Source of the DNA: Hyphomicrobium sp. 12-62-95
GTDB lineage: Bacteria; Pseudomonadota; Alphaproteobacteria; Rhizobiales; Hyphomicrobiaceae
Direction: 5' to 3'
Assembly: GCA_002279935.1 (NCBI GenBank)
Contig: NCCZ01000005.1
Coordinates: forward strand, 186,001-250,000
Length of the DNA: 64,000 bases
Shown here: in pieces, positions 6,269 through 15,060 of the stretch
Position numbering within the stretch: the first letter of the stretch is position 1
Layout of the letters: every line of letters begins with the position of its first letter
The notes under the pieces: generated by a model
Told to the model about the DNA's origin: nothing
The model's input: the letters and a program-made list of their open reading frames with translations, nothing else
Database searches by the model: none
Position numbers and translations under genes: made by a program

Positions 6269-8581
6269 TCACGTCTCACGTTCGGGGTTGAACCGCAACA
6301 GCCGCAGCGCGTTCAGCGTCACCAGCACCGTCGCCCCGGTATCGGCGAGGATCGCGATCCAGAGGCCGGTCAGTCCCAGAAGCGATGTCACCAGGAACAC
6401 GGCCTTCAGCCCAAGCGAGATGGTGACGTTCTGGCGGATGTTGGCCATTGCTGCCCGCGACAGACGGATCGTGGCGGGAATGTCGGTCACCCTGTCGCGC
6501 AGGATCGCCGCATCGGCGGTTTCCAGCGCCACATCAGTGCCCGATCCCATCGCCACGCCAACGCTTGCCTGTTTCAGCGCAGGCGCGTCGTTGATGCCGT
6601 CGCCGATCATCATCACGCCGCCTGTCTCGCTCATGGTCTTGATCGCCTTGAGCTTGTCTTCGGGCATCATGTCGGCCTGATATTCCATCCCCAAACCGCC
6701 TGCGATGGCGGCAGCCGTGCGCGGGTTGTCCCCAGTCAGGATCACCGAAGTCACGCCCATTGCCGTCAACTGCCGGACCGCGTCCTTCGCATCCGAGCGC
6801 GGCTCATCGCGCATGGCGATCAGACCCAGCGGCGTTTTTTCGCGGAACACGGCAACGGCGGTCTTGCCCTCTTCCTCGAACACCCTGGCTTGCCGCAAAC
6901 CGGCACCATCCAGCCCGCCATTGTCTATCGCGTAACGCGGCGAGGATACCCAGGCAGGTGCACCGCCAACAGTCGCGACAACGCCTTTGCCCATCACCGC
7001 CTTGGCATCCTGCGGCGGCAGGGCGGTAACGCCTGCATCCTTGGCCTTGTTCAGGATGGCAATGGCCAGAGGGTGGCTCGATCCCGTTTCTACGCCTGCC
7101 GCAACGGCCAGCAATTCGGCTTCGGTCACGGAGCCGAAGGGGACCACATCCGTCACCCTGGGCCGCCCGTGCGTCAGCGTGCCGGTCTTGTCAAAGGCGA
7201 TGCGGCTGACCTTGGCCGCTGCCTCGATCACAGCGCCCCCCTTCATCAAGAGTCCGCGCCGCGCCCCGGTGGACATAGCCGAGGCGATGGAGGCAGGCAC
7301 AGAGATGACCAGTGCGCAGGGGCAGCCGATCAGCAACAAGGCAAGGCCGCGATAGACCCAGGTGTCCCAGGGCTGACCGAAGGCCAGGGGAGGCACCAGC
7401 ACGACAAGCGCCGCGACGGCGACGATGGTGGGCATGTACCAGCGGCTGAAGCGGTCGATAAAACGCTCGGTCGGCGCGCGGGCTTCCTCGGCTTCCTCGA
7501 CGAGACGGATGATGCGGGCGATGGTGTTGTCTTCGGGGCCTTTGGTGACCTTCACGCGGAGTGCAGCTTCGGTGTTGATCGCCCCGGCAAAGACCGCATC
7601 CCCGGGGCCGCGCGTTTTCGGCACGCTTTCACCGGTCACCGGGCTTTCGTCCACGCCTGAGGTGCCGTCGATGATTTCGCCATCCGCCGGTATGCGGTCG
7701 CCGGGGCGGACCAGCACGGTCTGTCCGACATTCAGGCTCGCCGCTGGCACCTCGCGCGTGGTGTCACCATCGACGAGTTGCGCCGTCTTCGGCACCAGAT
7801 TGGCCAGTGCCCGGATCCCATCGCGTGCCTTGCCTGCGGCAACACCTTCCAGCACCTCGCCCACGGCGAACAGAAACACCACCAGCGCCGCCTCTTCGGC
7901 CGCATCGATGAAGAGCGCACCGATGGCGGCAATCGTCATCAGGCTCTCGATGGTGAAGGGCTGACCCATCCGCAGCGCAGCAAACGCGCGCTGCGCTACA
8001 GGGGCCACCCCGATCAGACAAGCGGCGACGAAGGCCCATTTGCCGATCTCGGGCGCAAGATACTCGATGAACCAGGCCGCCCCCAGAAGCAGGGCAGTAA
8101 AGATCACCAGCCTGCCCTTGGCGGTCTGATACCAGCGCTTGCCCCGGTCGGCGGGGTCGTCATGGACATGGCCAGGGCTGCCGTGGCCGCTATCGTCGTG
8201 CTTTGCGCTCGCCGCCTTCGGGCTGTGGTCGAGCCCGGTATGATCGTGGCCCTCATGGTCGTTGTCGGAATGCGCGTGATCCTGATGGGCGTCGCTCTGG
8301 TCGGGTGCAGCGTGCGCACCGGGCAGCACCAAGTCCTTCTTCGCCGATCCCGCGCGTGGCGAAATCCCATAGCCGAGTGCTCGAACGGTCTTCTCAATCC
8401 TGTCCCGCCCGGTCTGCACCTCATCCAGAGTCAACCGCAGACGCTCCGAAATGATCCCGATCTCGACGCCGCTTACCCCCGGTAGACGCACCACTGCATC
8501 TTTGATCTTGGTCGCGCAGGACCCGCAGTCCATGCCCGTCACTGTCCAGTCGCAGGATGTTTCGCGTGGTGCTTCTGACAT
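6269..8581 (-). CDS. zntA: P1B-type heavy-metal ATPase (Zn/Cd/Pb exporter)
   Basis: 770 residues from the ATG at 8581, which has GGAGG seven bases upstream. The N-terminal metal-binding domain has GMDCGSC (Cys19, Cys22). A His/Asp-rich linker follows (HDHAHSDNDHEGHDHTGLDH). The membrane metal site is the CPC motif (Cys420-Pro-Cys422), the phosphorylation site is DKTGTLT (Asp464), and SSHPLA and GDGINDAP are present. CPC with this layout is typical of P1B-2 pumps that export Zn, Cd and Pb to the periplasm. It is divergent from a broken merR, so expression may be altered. Confidence 0.93.
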   Translation of the reverse strand: MSEAPRETSCDWTVTGMDCGSCATKIKDAVVRLPGVSGVEIGIISERLRLTLDEVQTGRDRIEKTVRALGYGISPRAGSAKKDLVLPGAHAAPDQSDAHQDHAHSDNDHEGHDHTGLDHSPKAASAKHDDSGHGSPGHVHDDPADRGKRWYQTAKGRLVIFTALLLGAAWFIEYLAPEIGKWAFVAACLIGVAPVAQRAFAALRMGQPFTIESLMTIAAIGALFIDAAEEAALVVFLFAVGEVLEGVAAGKARDGIRALANLVPKTAQLVDGDTTREVPAASLNVGQTVLVRPGDRIPADGEIIDGTSGVDESPVTGESVPKTRGPGDAVFAGAINTEAALRVKVTKGPEDNTIARIIRLVEEAEEARAPTERFIDRFSRWYMPTIVAVAALVVLVPPLAFGQPWDTWVYRGLALLLIGCPCALVISVPASIASAMSTGARRGLLMKGGAVIEAAAKVSRIAFDKTGTLTHGRPRVTDVVPFGSVTEAELLAVAAGVETGSSHPLAIAILNKAKDAGVTALPPQDAKAVMGKGVVATVGGAPAWVSSPRYAIDNGGLDGAGLRQARVFEEEGKTAVAVFREKTPLGLIAMRDEPRSDAKDAVRQLTAMGVTSVILTGDNPRTAAAIAGGLGMEYQADMMPEDKLKAIKTMSETGGVMMIGDGINDAPALKQASVGVAMGSGTDVALETADAAILRDRVTDIPATIRLSRAAMANIRQNVTISLGLKAVFLVTSLLGLTGLWIAILADTGATVLVTLNALRLLRFNPERET

Positions 8582-8639
8582 CATCTTTCCTCCCGCCCAC
8601 AAGAGGACAGTTGCCTTCATACGACCAGTAACCCCATGC

Positions 8640-8660
8640 CTCTAGCAACTACAGCTTCAA
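8640..8660 (-). promoter_or_regulatory. MerR-type operator between zntA and merR
   Basis: CTCTAG-CAA-CTACAG (8640-8654) is a near-perfect dyad resembling operators of PbrR/ZntR-type MerR regulators. Next to it, reading toward zntA, is a TTGAAG hexamer (8655-8660) that would act as the -35 box with the dyad in the long spacer, as MerR promoters require. No good -10 box is evident. Assignment is by resemblance. Confidence 0.5.
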
Positions 8661-8670
8661 GGGGAATCTG

Positions 8671-9030
8671 ATGCTGACCATCGGAAAACTGGGCGAGGCG
8701 GCCGGGGTGATGGTACCGACGATCCGCTACTACGAGCAGATCGGCCTTCTCCCCGAGGCCGAACGCAGCGCGGGAAACCAACGGCTCTACGGCCGCAAAG
8801 CCCTTGCGGGGCTGGCCTACATCCGGCACGCACGCGAGCTGGGCTTTACCTTGGAGGCAATCCGCGACCTTCTCAGCCTCTCGGATAAACCCGACCAATC
8901 CTGCACTGCCGCCGATGCGATCGCCTAGGCGCAACTTGCCGAGGTCGAACGCCGCGTTGTCCGGTTGACGGCGCTGAAAGCTAAACTGGAACGCATGGTC
9001 GTGCAATGCGCGGGCGGGCGTATCGCCGAG
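8671..9030 (+). pseudogene. merR-family regulator, interrupted and truncated
   Basis: The first 85 codons encode a MerR DNA-binding domain (MLTIGKLGEAAGVMVPTIRY, YEQIGLLPEAERSAGNQRLY) and a DKPDQSC metal-site loop. An in-frame TAG at 8926-8928 follows, after which the frame continues with clear MerR sequence (AQLAEVERRVVRLTALKAKL, then ERMVVQCAGGRIAE). The 3' end is then lost where it meets an inverted CDF-gene fragment near 9019-9030. TAG probably arose from CAG. Family members here control zinc, cadmium or lead exporters, so zntA may have lost its local regulator. Confidence 0.85.
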
Positions 9031-9219
9031 GAGGTCCAGGGCATCGGCCGGCAGCGCTTGCGAACCGGCGAGTTGCCCTGCCGTCATCTCGACCGCGAAC
9101 ATCACGGCATTGATTGCGATCACGACCCACAGCACCCGCATGTACCGCCGATCCATGCCGTCGAATTTCGGCGTACCGTGGCAACCGCACGCGTGTTCTT
9201 TACAGTTTGATTCCACCAT
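9031..9219 (-). pseudogene. N-terminal remnant of a CDF cation exporter
   Basis: The frame starts MVESNCKEHACGCHGTPKFD with a Cys/His-rich leader, then MDRRYMRVLWVVIAINAVMF and AVEMTAGQLAGSQALPADAL up to LDLLGDT. This is the first transmembrane helix of DmeF-like cation diffusion facilitators. The rest of the gene is missing; at about 9019-9030 it runs into the inverted merR. The two partners share about 12 bases (CGTATCGCCGAG) at the join. Confidence 0.75.
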
Positions 9220-9233
9220 ATCAATCGCCCTGG

Positions 9234-9479
9234 TCATCTCACAGCGTAACCGCAATGCGCGGTGTGCCGATTGTCGCCGGCCACGATACGCTTGCCGTGA
9301 TGATGATGCGGTTTGCTAACGCCGAAATCAGCGCGCTTCATGCAAGGGCCTTTGGCACAATGGCCAAACCCCTTGATGCGCGAGTCGCCGTCCCGCCAAG
9401 GCATGACATGTGCCGTTGCGGACGTGACGCTAAAGGCGAGCAGCGCTGCCGTGCAAACAAAGAGATGAGGTCTGGTCAT
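9234..9479 (-). CDS. Small exported His/Cys-containing protein, 81 residues
   Basis: A signal peptide is visible (MTRPHLFVCTAALLAFSVTS, cleavage near ATA-HV). The mature part of about 58 residues contains paired Cys and a His run (GFGHCAKGPCMKRADFG, then KPHHHHGKRIV). AGGAGA precedes the ATG by eight bases. It belongs to a run of small secreted proteins beside the metal-efflux genes. Periplasmic metal binding is inferred. Confidence 0.7.
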   Translation of the reverse strand: MTRPHLFVCTAALLAFSVTSATAHVMPWRDGDSRIKGFGHCAKGPCMKRADFGVSKPHHHHGKRIVAGDNRHTAHCGYAVR

Positions 9480-9527
9480 TTTATCTTTCTCCTGAGGGGA
9501 CGGCGGCGTTAGCCGCCGTCCGTTAGC

Positions 9528-9833
9528 TCAATGATGGCGGTGGTGATGATGATGCCCGCCACCCCACCCGTAGATCCGCGGCACAAATCCATAGTACCCA
9601 TGTCTACGGTGGCGGTGCCTCCACGAGCGGCGATGATGGTGGCCCCATCTCCGGTGACCGTGGTGCCCCCAATGACGGCGATGCCGATGTCGGACCTGTT
9701 GGACATCGGACCTGACAGTCTCAGACAGAGCGATTCCAGCGTTTCCGGCGGGAACCAGGGCCGTTGCGGCTGAAGCCCCGCAGAATGCTGCAAGCGCGGT
9801 GGCGAGTAAGATTGCGACACTTTGCTTTCTCAT
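9528..9833 (-). CDS. Small exported His/Arg-rich protein, 101 residues
   Basis: The ATG has GGAGG just upstream. Residues 1-25 are a signal peptide (MRKQSVAILLATALAAFCGA). The mature portion from about residue 47 is an extreme run of His, Arg, Trp and Gly (RHRHRRHWGHHGHRRWGHHH, ending GGGHHHHHRHH). There is no recognised domain. Composition points to metal, especially nickel, copper or zinc, binding in the periplasm. Confidence 0.7.
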   Translation of the reverse strand: MRKQSVAILLATALAAFCGASAATALVPAGNAGIALSETVRSDVQQVRHRHRRHWGHHGHRRWGHHHRRSWRHRHRRHGYYGFVPRIYGWGGGHHHHHRHH

Positions 9834-9857
9834 GTGCGTCCTCCTTAGCGTTGACTG

Positions 9858-10100
9858 TCACTTTTTGTGGTCATGTTCGGCGTCTTTGTGGCTTTCGCCT
9901 TCGTGCGACGATGCTTCAAACTTGGCGCCGTCGATTTTGGCGCATTCGTCTTTTGTCAGTTCCTTCCAGCCCTGCTTTTCGCACGCGGCGTCACCCTGAC
10001 AGACGGCAGGGCCCGAACAGTGACCGTGCTCCTCGCCTGCAAAAGCCGCCGACGACAGAAGCGACGCCATAGCAGTCGCGATTATAAAAGGCTTGATCAT
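9858..10100 (-). CDS. Small exported Cys/His protein, 80 residues
   Basis: From the ATG at 10100 with GGAG eight bases upstream, the product has a signal peptide (MIKPFIIATAMASLLSSAAF, then A-GEEHGH). The mature protein has four Cys (HCSGPAVCQGDAACEKQGWK and ECAKIDG) and a charged His tail (HEGESHKDAEHDHKK). A small periplasmic metal-binding or redox protein is plausible. It follows the czc-linked genes on the same strand. Confidence 0.7.
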   Translation of the reverse strand: MIKPFIIATAMASLLSSAAFAGEEHGHCSGPAVCQGDAACEKQGWKELTKDECAKIDGAKFEASSHEGESHKDAEHDHKK

Positions 10101-10159
10101 AGGAATACTCCTGTTTCGCGTTTGATTGCCGTGATGGTTGCCAGTCAACTAACCTCCTT

Positions 10160-11263
10160 TCAGGGGTTACCAAGATAGACGCGGAAGGTCAGCGCGCCGT
10201 ACTTCGGCGTAAAAGCCAGCGCAGTGAGCAAGCTGCCCTTGCCGTTCGGATGCTGATAGCGCGTCACTTGCTGACCCGGCCACGTCGGGTTGTCGTTCGG
10301 GGTCACGCCAAAACGCGACTGGAAGCCCACTTTTACATCATCGAAAAGATGCGGGCTGATGGGCTGGGTGGTCAGGGAGCAAACGTAAACGGGAGGCTTA
10401 TGGCTGCTTTCCGAATGGACCAACGCATAGGCACCGAACCTGTCGCGGAACGTCCATCCGCCGTCCAACTGGGCAGCGGCCCCGCGTCTGCCGATCTGGT
10501 CTTCGCTTGGGGCGGGTTTCCATTTGCCAACCAGCGCAAGGGTCTTCAGGCCTTCCAGACTATCGCCGTGCGCGATACAGGTGTTTGCGACCAGCCGCAG
10601 AAGATGCTCAACCTGCCGAGCGTGCGCGATCTCGGCTGTGATCTTGGCCGTATCCACCCTTGCCAACCCGGCTTCCTTACCTCCTCCGAGCAGGTCCACC
10701 AAACGCTGCCGAGCCGCCGCCGCTTCCTGGTCCTCCGCGTCGCGGCCGATGGCTGTTTCGTAATCGGCAAGCGCCTGCTCAAGATCCCGACGGCGCACAT
10801 GCACGATCGCCCGGTTGAAGTAGGTGTCACTCACGTCGGGCTGTAGGCGAACGGCCTCGTCCAGATCATTGAGGGCTTCATCAAGCCGATCGAGGTTGGA
10901 CAACGCGTTGCCGCGATTCATGTTGGCGAATGGCAGTCCGGGGTTAATCCTCAGGGCTTCCGTGAAATCCTGGATGGCCGCGATGTAGTCTCCCTTCGCA
11001 TAATAGACATTGCCACGGTTGTAGTATGCCAGGGCGCTCGCCGGGTTGAGTGCAATTGCAGCATTGAAACCTGCCAAGGCCTCGTCCAGTTCGCCCTTCA
11101 TATAGTCGGATGCGGCACGGTCATGGATAGTGGCGAAGTCGGCGGCCTTGGTAGACTCACCGCGTTCAGCCGGAGCCCCCGGAGCCAATGACACGCCTGT
11201 CACGCAAACGAGGCCTGCCAAAAGGATAACCGAATAGCGCTTCGACGTCAGGGAAAGAGGCAT
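10160..11263 (-). CDS. Exported TPR-repeat protein
   Basis: 367 residues. A signal peptide (about residues 1-28) precedes four or so tetratricopeptide repeats (residues 45-185; for example SALAYYNRGNVYYAKGDYIA and LPFANMNRGNALSNLDRLDE). The C-terminal 170 residues are a separate unassigned domain with a beta-rich end. TPR proteins act as scaffolds for protein contacts. Its place downstream of the czc genes suggests a role in the periplasmic part of the metal response, which is context only. Confidence 0.8.
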   Translation of the reverse strand: MPLSLTSKRYSVILLAGLVCVTGVSLAPGAPAERGESTKAADFATIHDRAASDYMKGELDEALAGFNAAIALNPASALAYYNRGNVYYAKGDYIAAIQDFTEALRINPGLPFANMNRGNALSNLDRLDEALNDLDEAVRLQPDVSDTYFNRAIVHVRRRDLEQALADYETAIGRDAEDQEAAAARQRLVDLLGGGKEAGLARVDTAKITAEIAHARQVEHLLRLVANTCIAHGDSLEGLKTLALVGKWKPAPSEDQIGRRGAAAQLDGGWTFRDRFGAYALVHSESSHKPPVYVCSLTTQPISPHLFDDVKVGFQSRFGVTPNDNPTWPGQQVTRYQHPNGKGSLLTALAFTPKYGALTFRVYLGNP

Positions 11264-11307
11264 GAAACGCGCACTCCATCGTCAACAGGCCCTTGGGGTC
11301 ACTGGTG

Positions 11308-11796
11308 TCATTTCAGGGCGCCGGGCGGGTAAAGACCTTCGACGAGCGGCAAAAGCCCCTTTATCTTCGTTAGTGCAGTCGAGGCAGCATCAGCCTCGTT
11401 GTGCTCGGCGCCGTGGTGTAGCTCGTCAACAGCCTTGTCGAGCTGTTTGAGCGCAGATGTCAGCTTGGCCTTCGAGCCTTCGGCAACCATGTCCGACTTT
11501 TCCTGCAGCGTATGCACCGCCGCTTCCATGTGCTCACCCGCTTCATGAGCCCCAGTCAGTTTATTGCCGCCAATGGCCGTCTCGGCTTCGGTCAACTTCG
11601 CCGTTATCAGCGTCCAGGCCTCTTTGACGTCGGTCGGGGGCGTTATCTTGAAGTGGGCCTCGTCCTTGCCATGTGCGTGCTCCTTCCCATGCTCGTGCCC
11701 CTTGCCATGGTCGTGGCCCTCTTCGGCCATCACAGGCAATGTCATGGCAATGACGACAGCGGCGGCTGCAGCCAGAGTCGTTCGGGTGATGCTCAT
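11308..11796 (-). CDS. Exported His-rich helical protein, czc-linked
   Basis: 162 residues with a signal peptide (MSITRTTLAAAAAVVIAMTL, cleavage near VMA-EE). A His/Asp/Lys block comes first in the mature protein (GHDHGKGHEHGKEHAHGKDE), then a helical domain with repeated 'LxxAxxxLHHGAEH'-like segments. It overlaps the czcA stop by four bases (ATGA), so it is part of the czc operon. The His block should bind divalent metal in the periplasm. Confidence 0.8.
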   Translation of the reverse strand: MSITRTTLAAAAAVVIAMTLPVMAEEGHDHGKGHEHGKEHAHGKDEAHFKITPPTDVKEAWTLITAKLTEAETAIGGNKLTGAHEAGEHMEAAVHTLQEKSDMVAEGSKAKLTSALKQLDKAVDELHHGAEHNEADAASTALTKIKGLLPLVEGLYPPGALK

Positions 11797-14700
11797 GCGA
11801 TATGTTCCTTCACAGGTTGTGGTTTGGGTTGGGTATCGGCGGTGAACTCTTCGTTGAGGCAGAAGCGCTTGTAGAGCGCCGGCAGCACGAGCAGTGTCAG
11901 CAACGTGGCGGTGATCAGACCGCCAATGACAACGGTTGCCAGCGGCTTTTGCACTTCGGCGCCGGTCCCTGTCGCGATCGCCATCGGCACGAAGCCGAGC
12001 GAAGCGACCAGCGCGGTCATCAGGACTGGACGGAGGCGGGTCATTGCGCCTTCGAAGATGGCCAGCTCGCCCTTAACACCCTTGAGCCGAAGCTGGTTGA
12101 TGTAGGTGACCATGACGAGCCCGTTCAGCACCGCCACGCCCGATAGCGCGATAAAGCCGACCGCCGCTGAAATGGAGAACGGCATGTCACGGAGATAGAG
12201 CGTGAGGATGCCGCCGGAGATCGCGAGCGGCACGCCGGAGAAGACCAGCAGTGCCTCACGGACTTTGCCGAGTGCGGTAAACAGCATCAGGAAGATGATG
12301 AAGAAGCAGGCCGGCACGACCACCATAAGTCGGCTGCGCGCTGCCTGGAGGTTTTCGAACTGCCCGCCCCAGGCCAGCCAGTTGCCCGGAGGCACCTGAA
12401 CCTCGGCATCGATGCGCCGCTGCGCCTCTTCGACAAAAGAGCCAATGTCACGCCCACGCACATTCGCTTGAACGACCACACGGCGCTTGCCGTTTTCGCG
12501 GCTGATCTGGTTTGGGCCTTCTTCGACCACAAATCGCGCCAGAGTCTTGAGCGGGATGAATGACGTCTTCGCGCCATCGCCGTCGGTATCCGGCACGGGA
12601 ACCGGCAGATTTTCCAGGGTTTCGAGATTGTCTCGCAAGCGGTCGGGCAGGCGCACCAGAATGGCGAAGCGGCGATCGCCCTGAAACACAAGGCCGGCTT
12701 CGCGCCCGCCGACCGCAATCGAAATCACGTCCAGAACATCACCGATGTTGAGACCGTAACGGGAGATTGCCTGCTTATCGAGCTTGACGTCCAGCATGGG
12801 CAGACCCGTGGTCTGTTCGACCTTTACGTCGGCGGCACCCGGTACTTGCCGCAGCACGGACGCCACCTTGGTTGCCGTTGCTCCAAGTTCGTCAAAGTCA
12901 TCACCAAACACCTTGACGGCCACGTCGCTACGCACGCCAGCAATCAGCTCATTGAAGCGCATTTGGATCGGCTGGGTGTATTCGTAGTTGTTGCCCGGCA
13001 GCAGGCCGACGGCCGCCGCAATCTTCTCGACCAGTTCTGCCTTGGTCATGCTCGGATCTGGCCAATCCGACTGAGGCTTGAGGATGATGAAGGTATCCGA
13101 GACGTGGGGCGGCATCGGGTCCGACGCCATCTCCGCCGTGCCTGTCTTGGAAAACACGAGTGCGACCTCGGGAAACGCGCGAACCGTCGCCTCCACCTTC
13201 AATTGCATCTCCTGCGATTGGGAGAGTGACGTCGAGGGAATCCGCATGGCATGCATGGCAAGATTCTTTTCATCCAGCGTCGGGATGAACTCCTGGCCAA
13301 GGCGCGTGAAAAGGAACAGCGAGAACACGAAAAAGGCCACCGACATCCAGATGACGCTGGAGGTGTCGGCCAGCGCGCTGCGCAACGCTGGTTCGTAGAC
13401 GCGCTTGGAATAGCGGATGATCGCGCTTTCCTTTTCTTCAATGCGTCCGGTCACGAACAACCCAATCATGGCGGGCACGAAGGTCAGCGACATTACGAAT
13501 GCGGCGAGCAGCGCGATGATGACCGTCAGTCCCATCGGCTCGAACATCTTACCTTCCACTCCGGTAAAGGTGAGGAGCGGCAAGTAGACGGTGATGATGA
13601 TGATTTGACCGAACACCGACGGCTGGATCATCTCCTTGCTGGCGACCATCACCTCGTGCAGACGCTCGTTGACGTTGAGCAACCGGCCTTCGTGGTGCTG
13701 ACGCTCGGCCAGTCTGCGCAGGGCGTTTTCGGTGATAATCACCGCGCCGTCGACGATGAGCCCGAAATCGAGAGCGCCAAGACTCATGAGGTTGGCGGAA
13801 ATCCCGGCTTCCACCATTCCGACCGTGGTGAAAAGCATCGTGATGGGAATGACCAGCGCCGTGATGAGAGCAGCGCGCAGGTTGCCGAGCATCAGAAACA
13901 GCACGACGATGACCAGAAGTGCACCCTCGGCGAGGTTTTTTACAACCGTCTTGACGGTTGCATCCACCAGAACCGTGCGGTCGAGCACGGTCTTGATGGC
14001 GATGTCAGGTGGCAGCGACTTCGATATGGTCTTTATTTTCTCGTCTACAGCGGCCGAGACGATGCGGCTGTTGCCGCCCTTAAGCATCATGGTGGTGCCA
14101 ACGACCACCTCGTAACCATTCTCACTGGCCGAGCCGGTGCGCAGTTCGCGACCGATCCCAACTTCTGCGACGTCTTTCAAGTAAACCGCGACGCCGTTGC
14201 GATTGGCGATGATAACATTGCCGATGTCGGTCGCGGTCTCCAGCCGCCCGTCGGCACGGACTATGTAGGATTCGCCCTTCTGCTCGATGTATCCGGCGCC
14301 GACGCTGGTGTTGTTTCGCTCCAACGCGTTGATGACATCAGTGAACGTCAGCCCCAGCGACAACAGCTTCTGCGGATCAGGCTGCACCTGGTATTGCTGC
14401 TCGTAGCCGCCGATGGCATCCACCTCGGCAACGCCGGTCACGCCTTTGAGCTGGGGCCGGATGATCCAGTCCTGCACCGTCCGCAGGTACATGGCAAACT
14501 CGAAGTCCTTACGCAGAACTAGGCCTTCCGGTGTCAAATAACTGCCATCGCTCTGCCAGCCTGGCTTGCCGTCTTTGACCTCAGCGCCCTTGCCGCGCGG
14601 ATGTTCGAAATGGACCGTCCACATGTAGATTTCGCCGAGGCCGGTCGAAACGGCCCCCATGCGTGGCTCAGCCCCGGCCGGCAGGCTGGCTTTGGCCTGG

Positions 14701-15044
14701 TTCATCCGCTCCGACACCTGGGAGCGTGCGAAGTAGATGTCGACGTTGTCCTCAAAGACCGCGGTCACCTGCGAGAACCCGTTGCGCGACAGCGAGCGGG
14801 TGTAGGAGAGCCCCGGTATGCCCGCGAGCGCAGTCTCGATCGGGAAGGTGACGTTCTTTTCAATCTCGAAGGGCGACAACGCCGCTGCTTCGGTGTTGAT
14901 CTGAATCTGGTTGTTTGTGATGTCCGGTACGGCGTCGATCGGCAGCCGTTGCAGCGAGTAGAAGCCGAATGCCGACGCGGCGGCGACCAGCAACACCACC
15001 AGTACGCGGTGTGTGAGGGAAAAACTTAGGATGCGTTCGATCAT
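11793..15044 (-). CDS. czcA: CzcA-type heavy-metal RND efflux pump
   Basis: 1083 residues from the ATG at 15044. The inner-membrane RND proton antiporter has twelve expected transmembrane helices and two large periplasmic loops. The proton-relay helix 4 motif DFGLIVDGAVIITEN carries Asp426, Asp432 and Glu439, the signature of the heavy-metal (HME) subfamily for Co, Zn and Cd. It works with CzcB and CzcC to move metal out through the periplasm. Gene order and spacing (16 bp after czcB) show one operon. An ORF start further upstream is possible but lies within czcB. Confidence 0.95.
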   Translation of the reverse strand: MIERILSFSLTHRVLVVLLVAAASAFGFYSLQRLPIDAVPDITNNQIQINTEAAALSPFEIEKNVTFPIETALAGIPGLSYTRSLSRNGFSQVTAVFEDNVDIYFARSQVSERMNQAKASLPAGAEPRMGAVSTGLGEIYMWTVHFEHPRGKGAEVKDGKPGWQSDGSYLTPEGLVLRKDFEFAMYLRTVQDWIIRPQLKGVTGVAEVDAIGGYEQQYQVQPDPQKLLSLGLTFTDVINALERNNTSVGAGYIEQKGESYIVRADGRLETATDIGNVIIANRNGVAVYLKDVAEVGIGRELRTGSASENGYEVVVGTTMMLKGGNSRIVSAAVDEKIKTISKSLPPDIAIKTVLDRTVLVDATVKTVVKNLAEGALLVIVVLFLMLGNLRAALITALVIPITMLFTTVGMVEAGISANLMSLGALDFGLIVDGAVIITENALRRLAERQHHEGRLLNVNERLHEVMVASKEMIQPSVFGQIIIITVYLPLLTFTGVEGKMFEPMGLTVIIALLAAFVMSLTFVPAMIGLFVTGRIEEKESAIIRYSKRVYEPALRSALADTSSVIWMSVAFFVFSLFLFTRLGQEFIPTLDEKNLAMHAMRIPSTSLSQSQEMQLKVEATVRAFPEVALVFSKTGTAEMASDPMPPHVSDTFIILKPQSDWPDPSMTKAELVEKIAAAVGLLPGNNYEYTQPIQMRFNELIAGVRSDVAVKVFGDDFDELGATATKVASVLRQVPGAADVKVEQTTGLPMLDVKLDKQAISRYGLNIGDVLDVISIAVGGREAGLVFQGDRRFAILVRLPDRLRDNLETLENLPVPVPDTDGDGAKTSFIPLKTLARFVVEEGPNQISRENGKRRVVVQANVRGRDIGSFVEEAQRRIDAEVQVPPGNWLAWGGQFENLQAARSRLMVVVPACFFIIFLMLFTALGKVREALLVFSGVPLAISGGILTLYLRDMPFSISAAVGFIALSGVAVLNGLVMVTYINQLRLKGVKGELAIFEGAMTRLRPVLMTALVASLGFVPMAIATGTGAEVQKPLATVVIGGLITATLLTLLVLPALYKRFCLNEEFTADTQPKPQPVKEHIA

Positions 15045-15060
15045 GGCCGGTTCCCTCTGC

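Noticed and set aside
6890..7660. Long plus-strand open frame opposite zntA
   Set aside because: Antisense shadow of the P-type ATPase gene; no protein-like pattern.
13251..14522. Long plus-strand open frame opposite czcA
   Set aside because: It is a reverse-strand shadow of the clearly coding czcA gene; its sequence is low-complexity and His/Asp-rich from antisense codons, with no ribosome-binding site.
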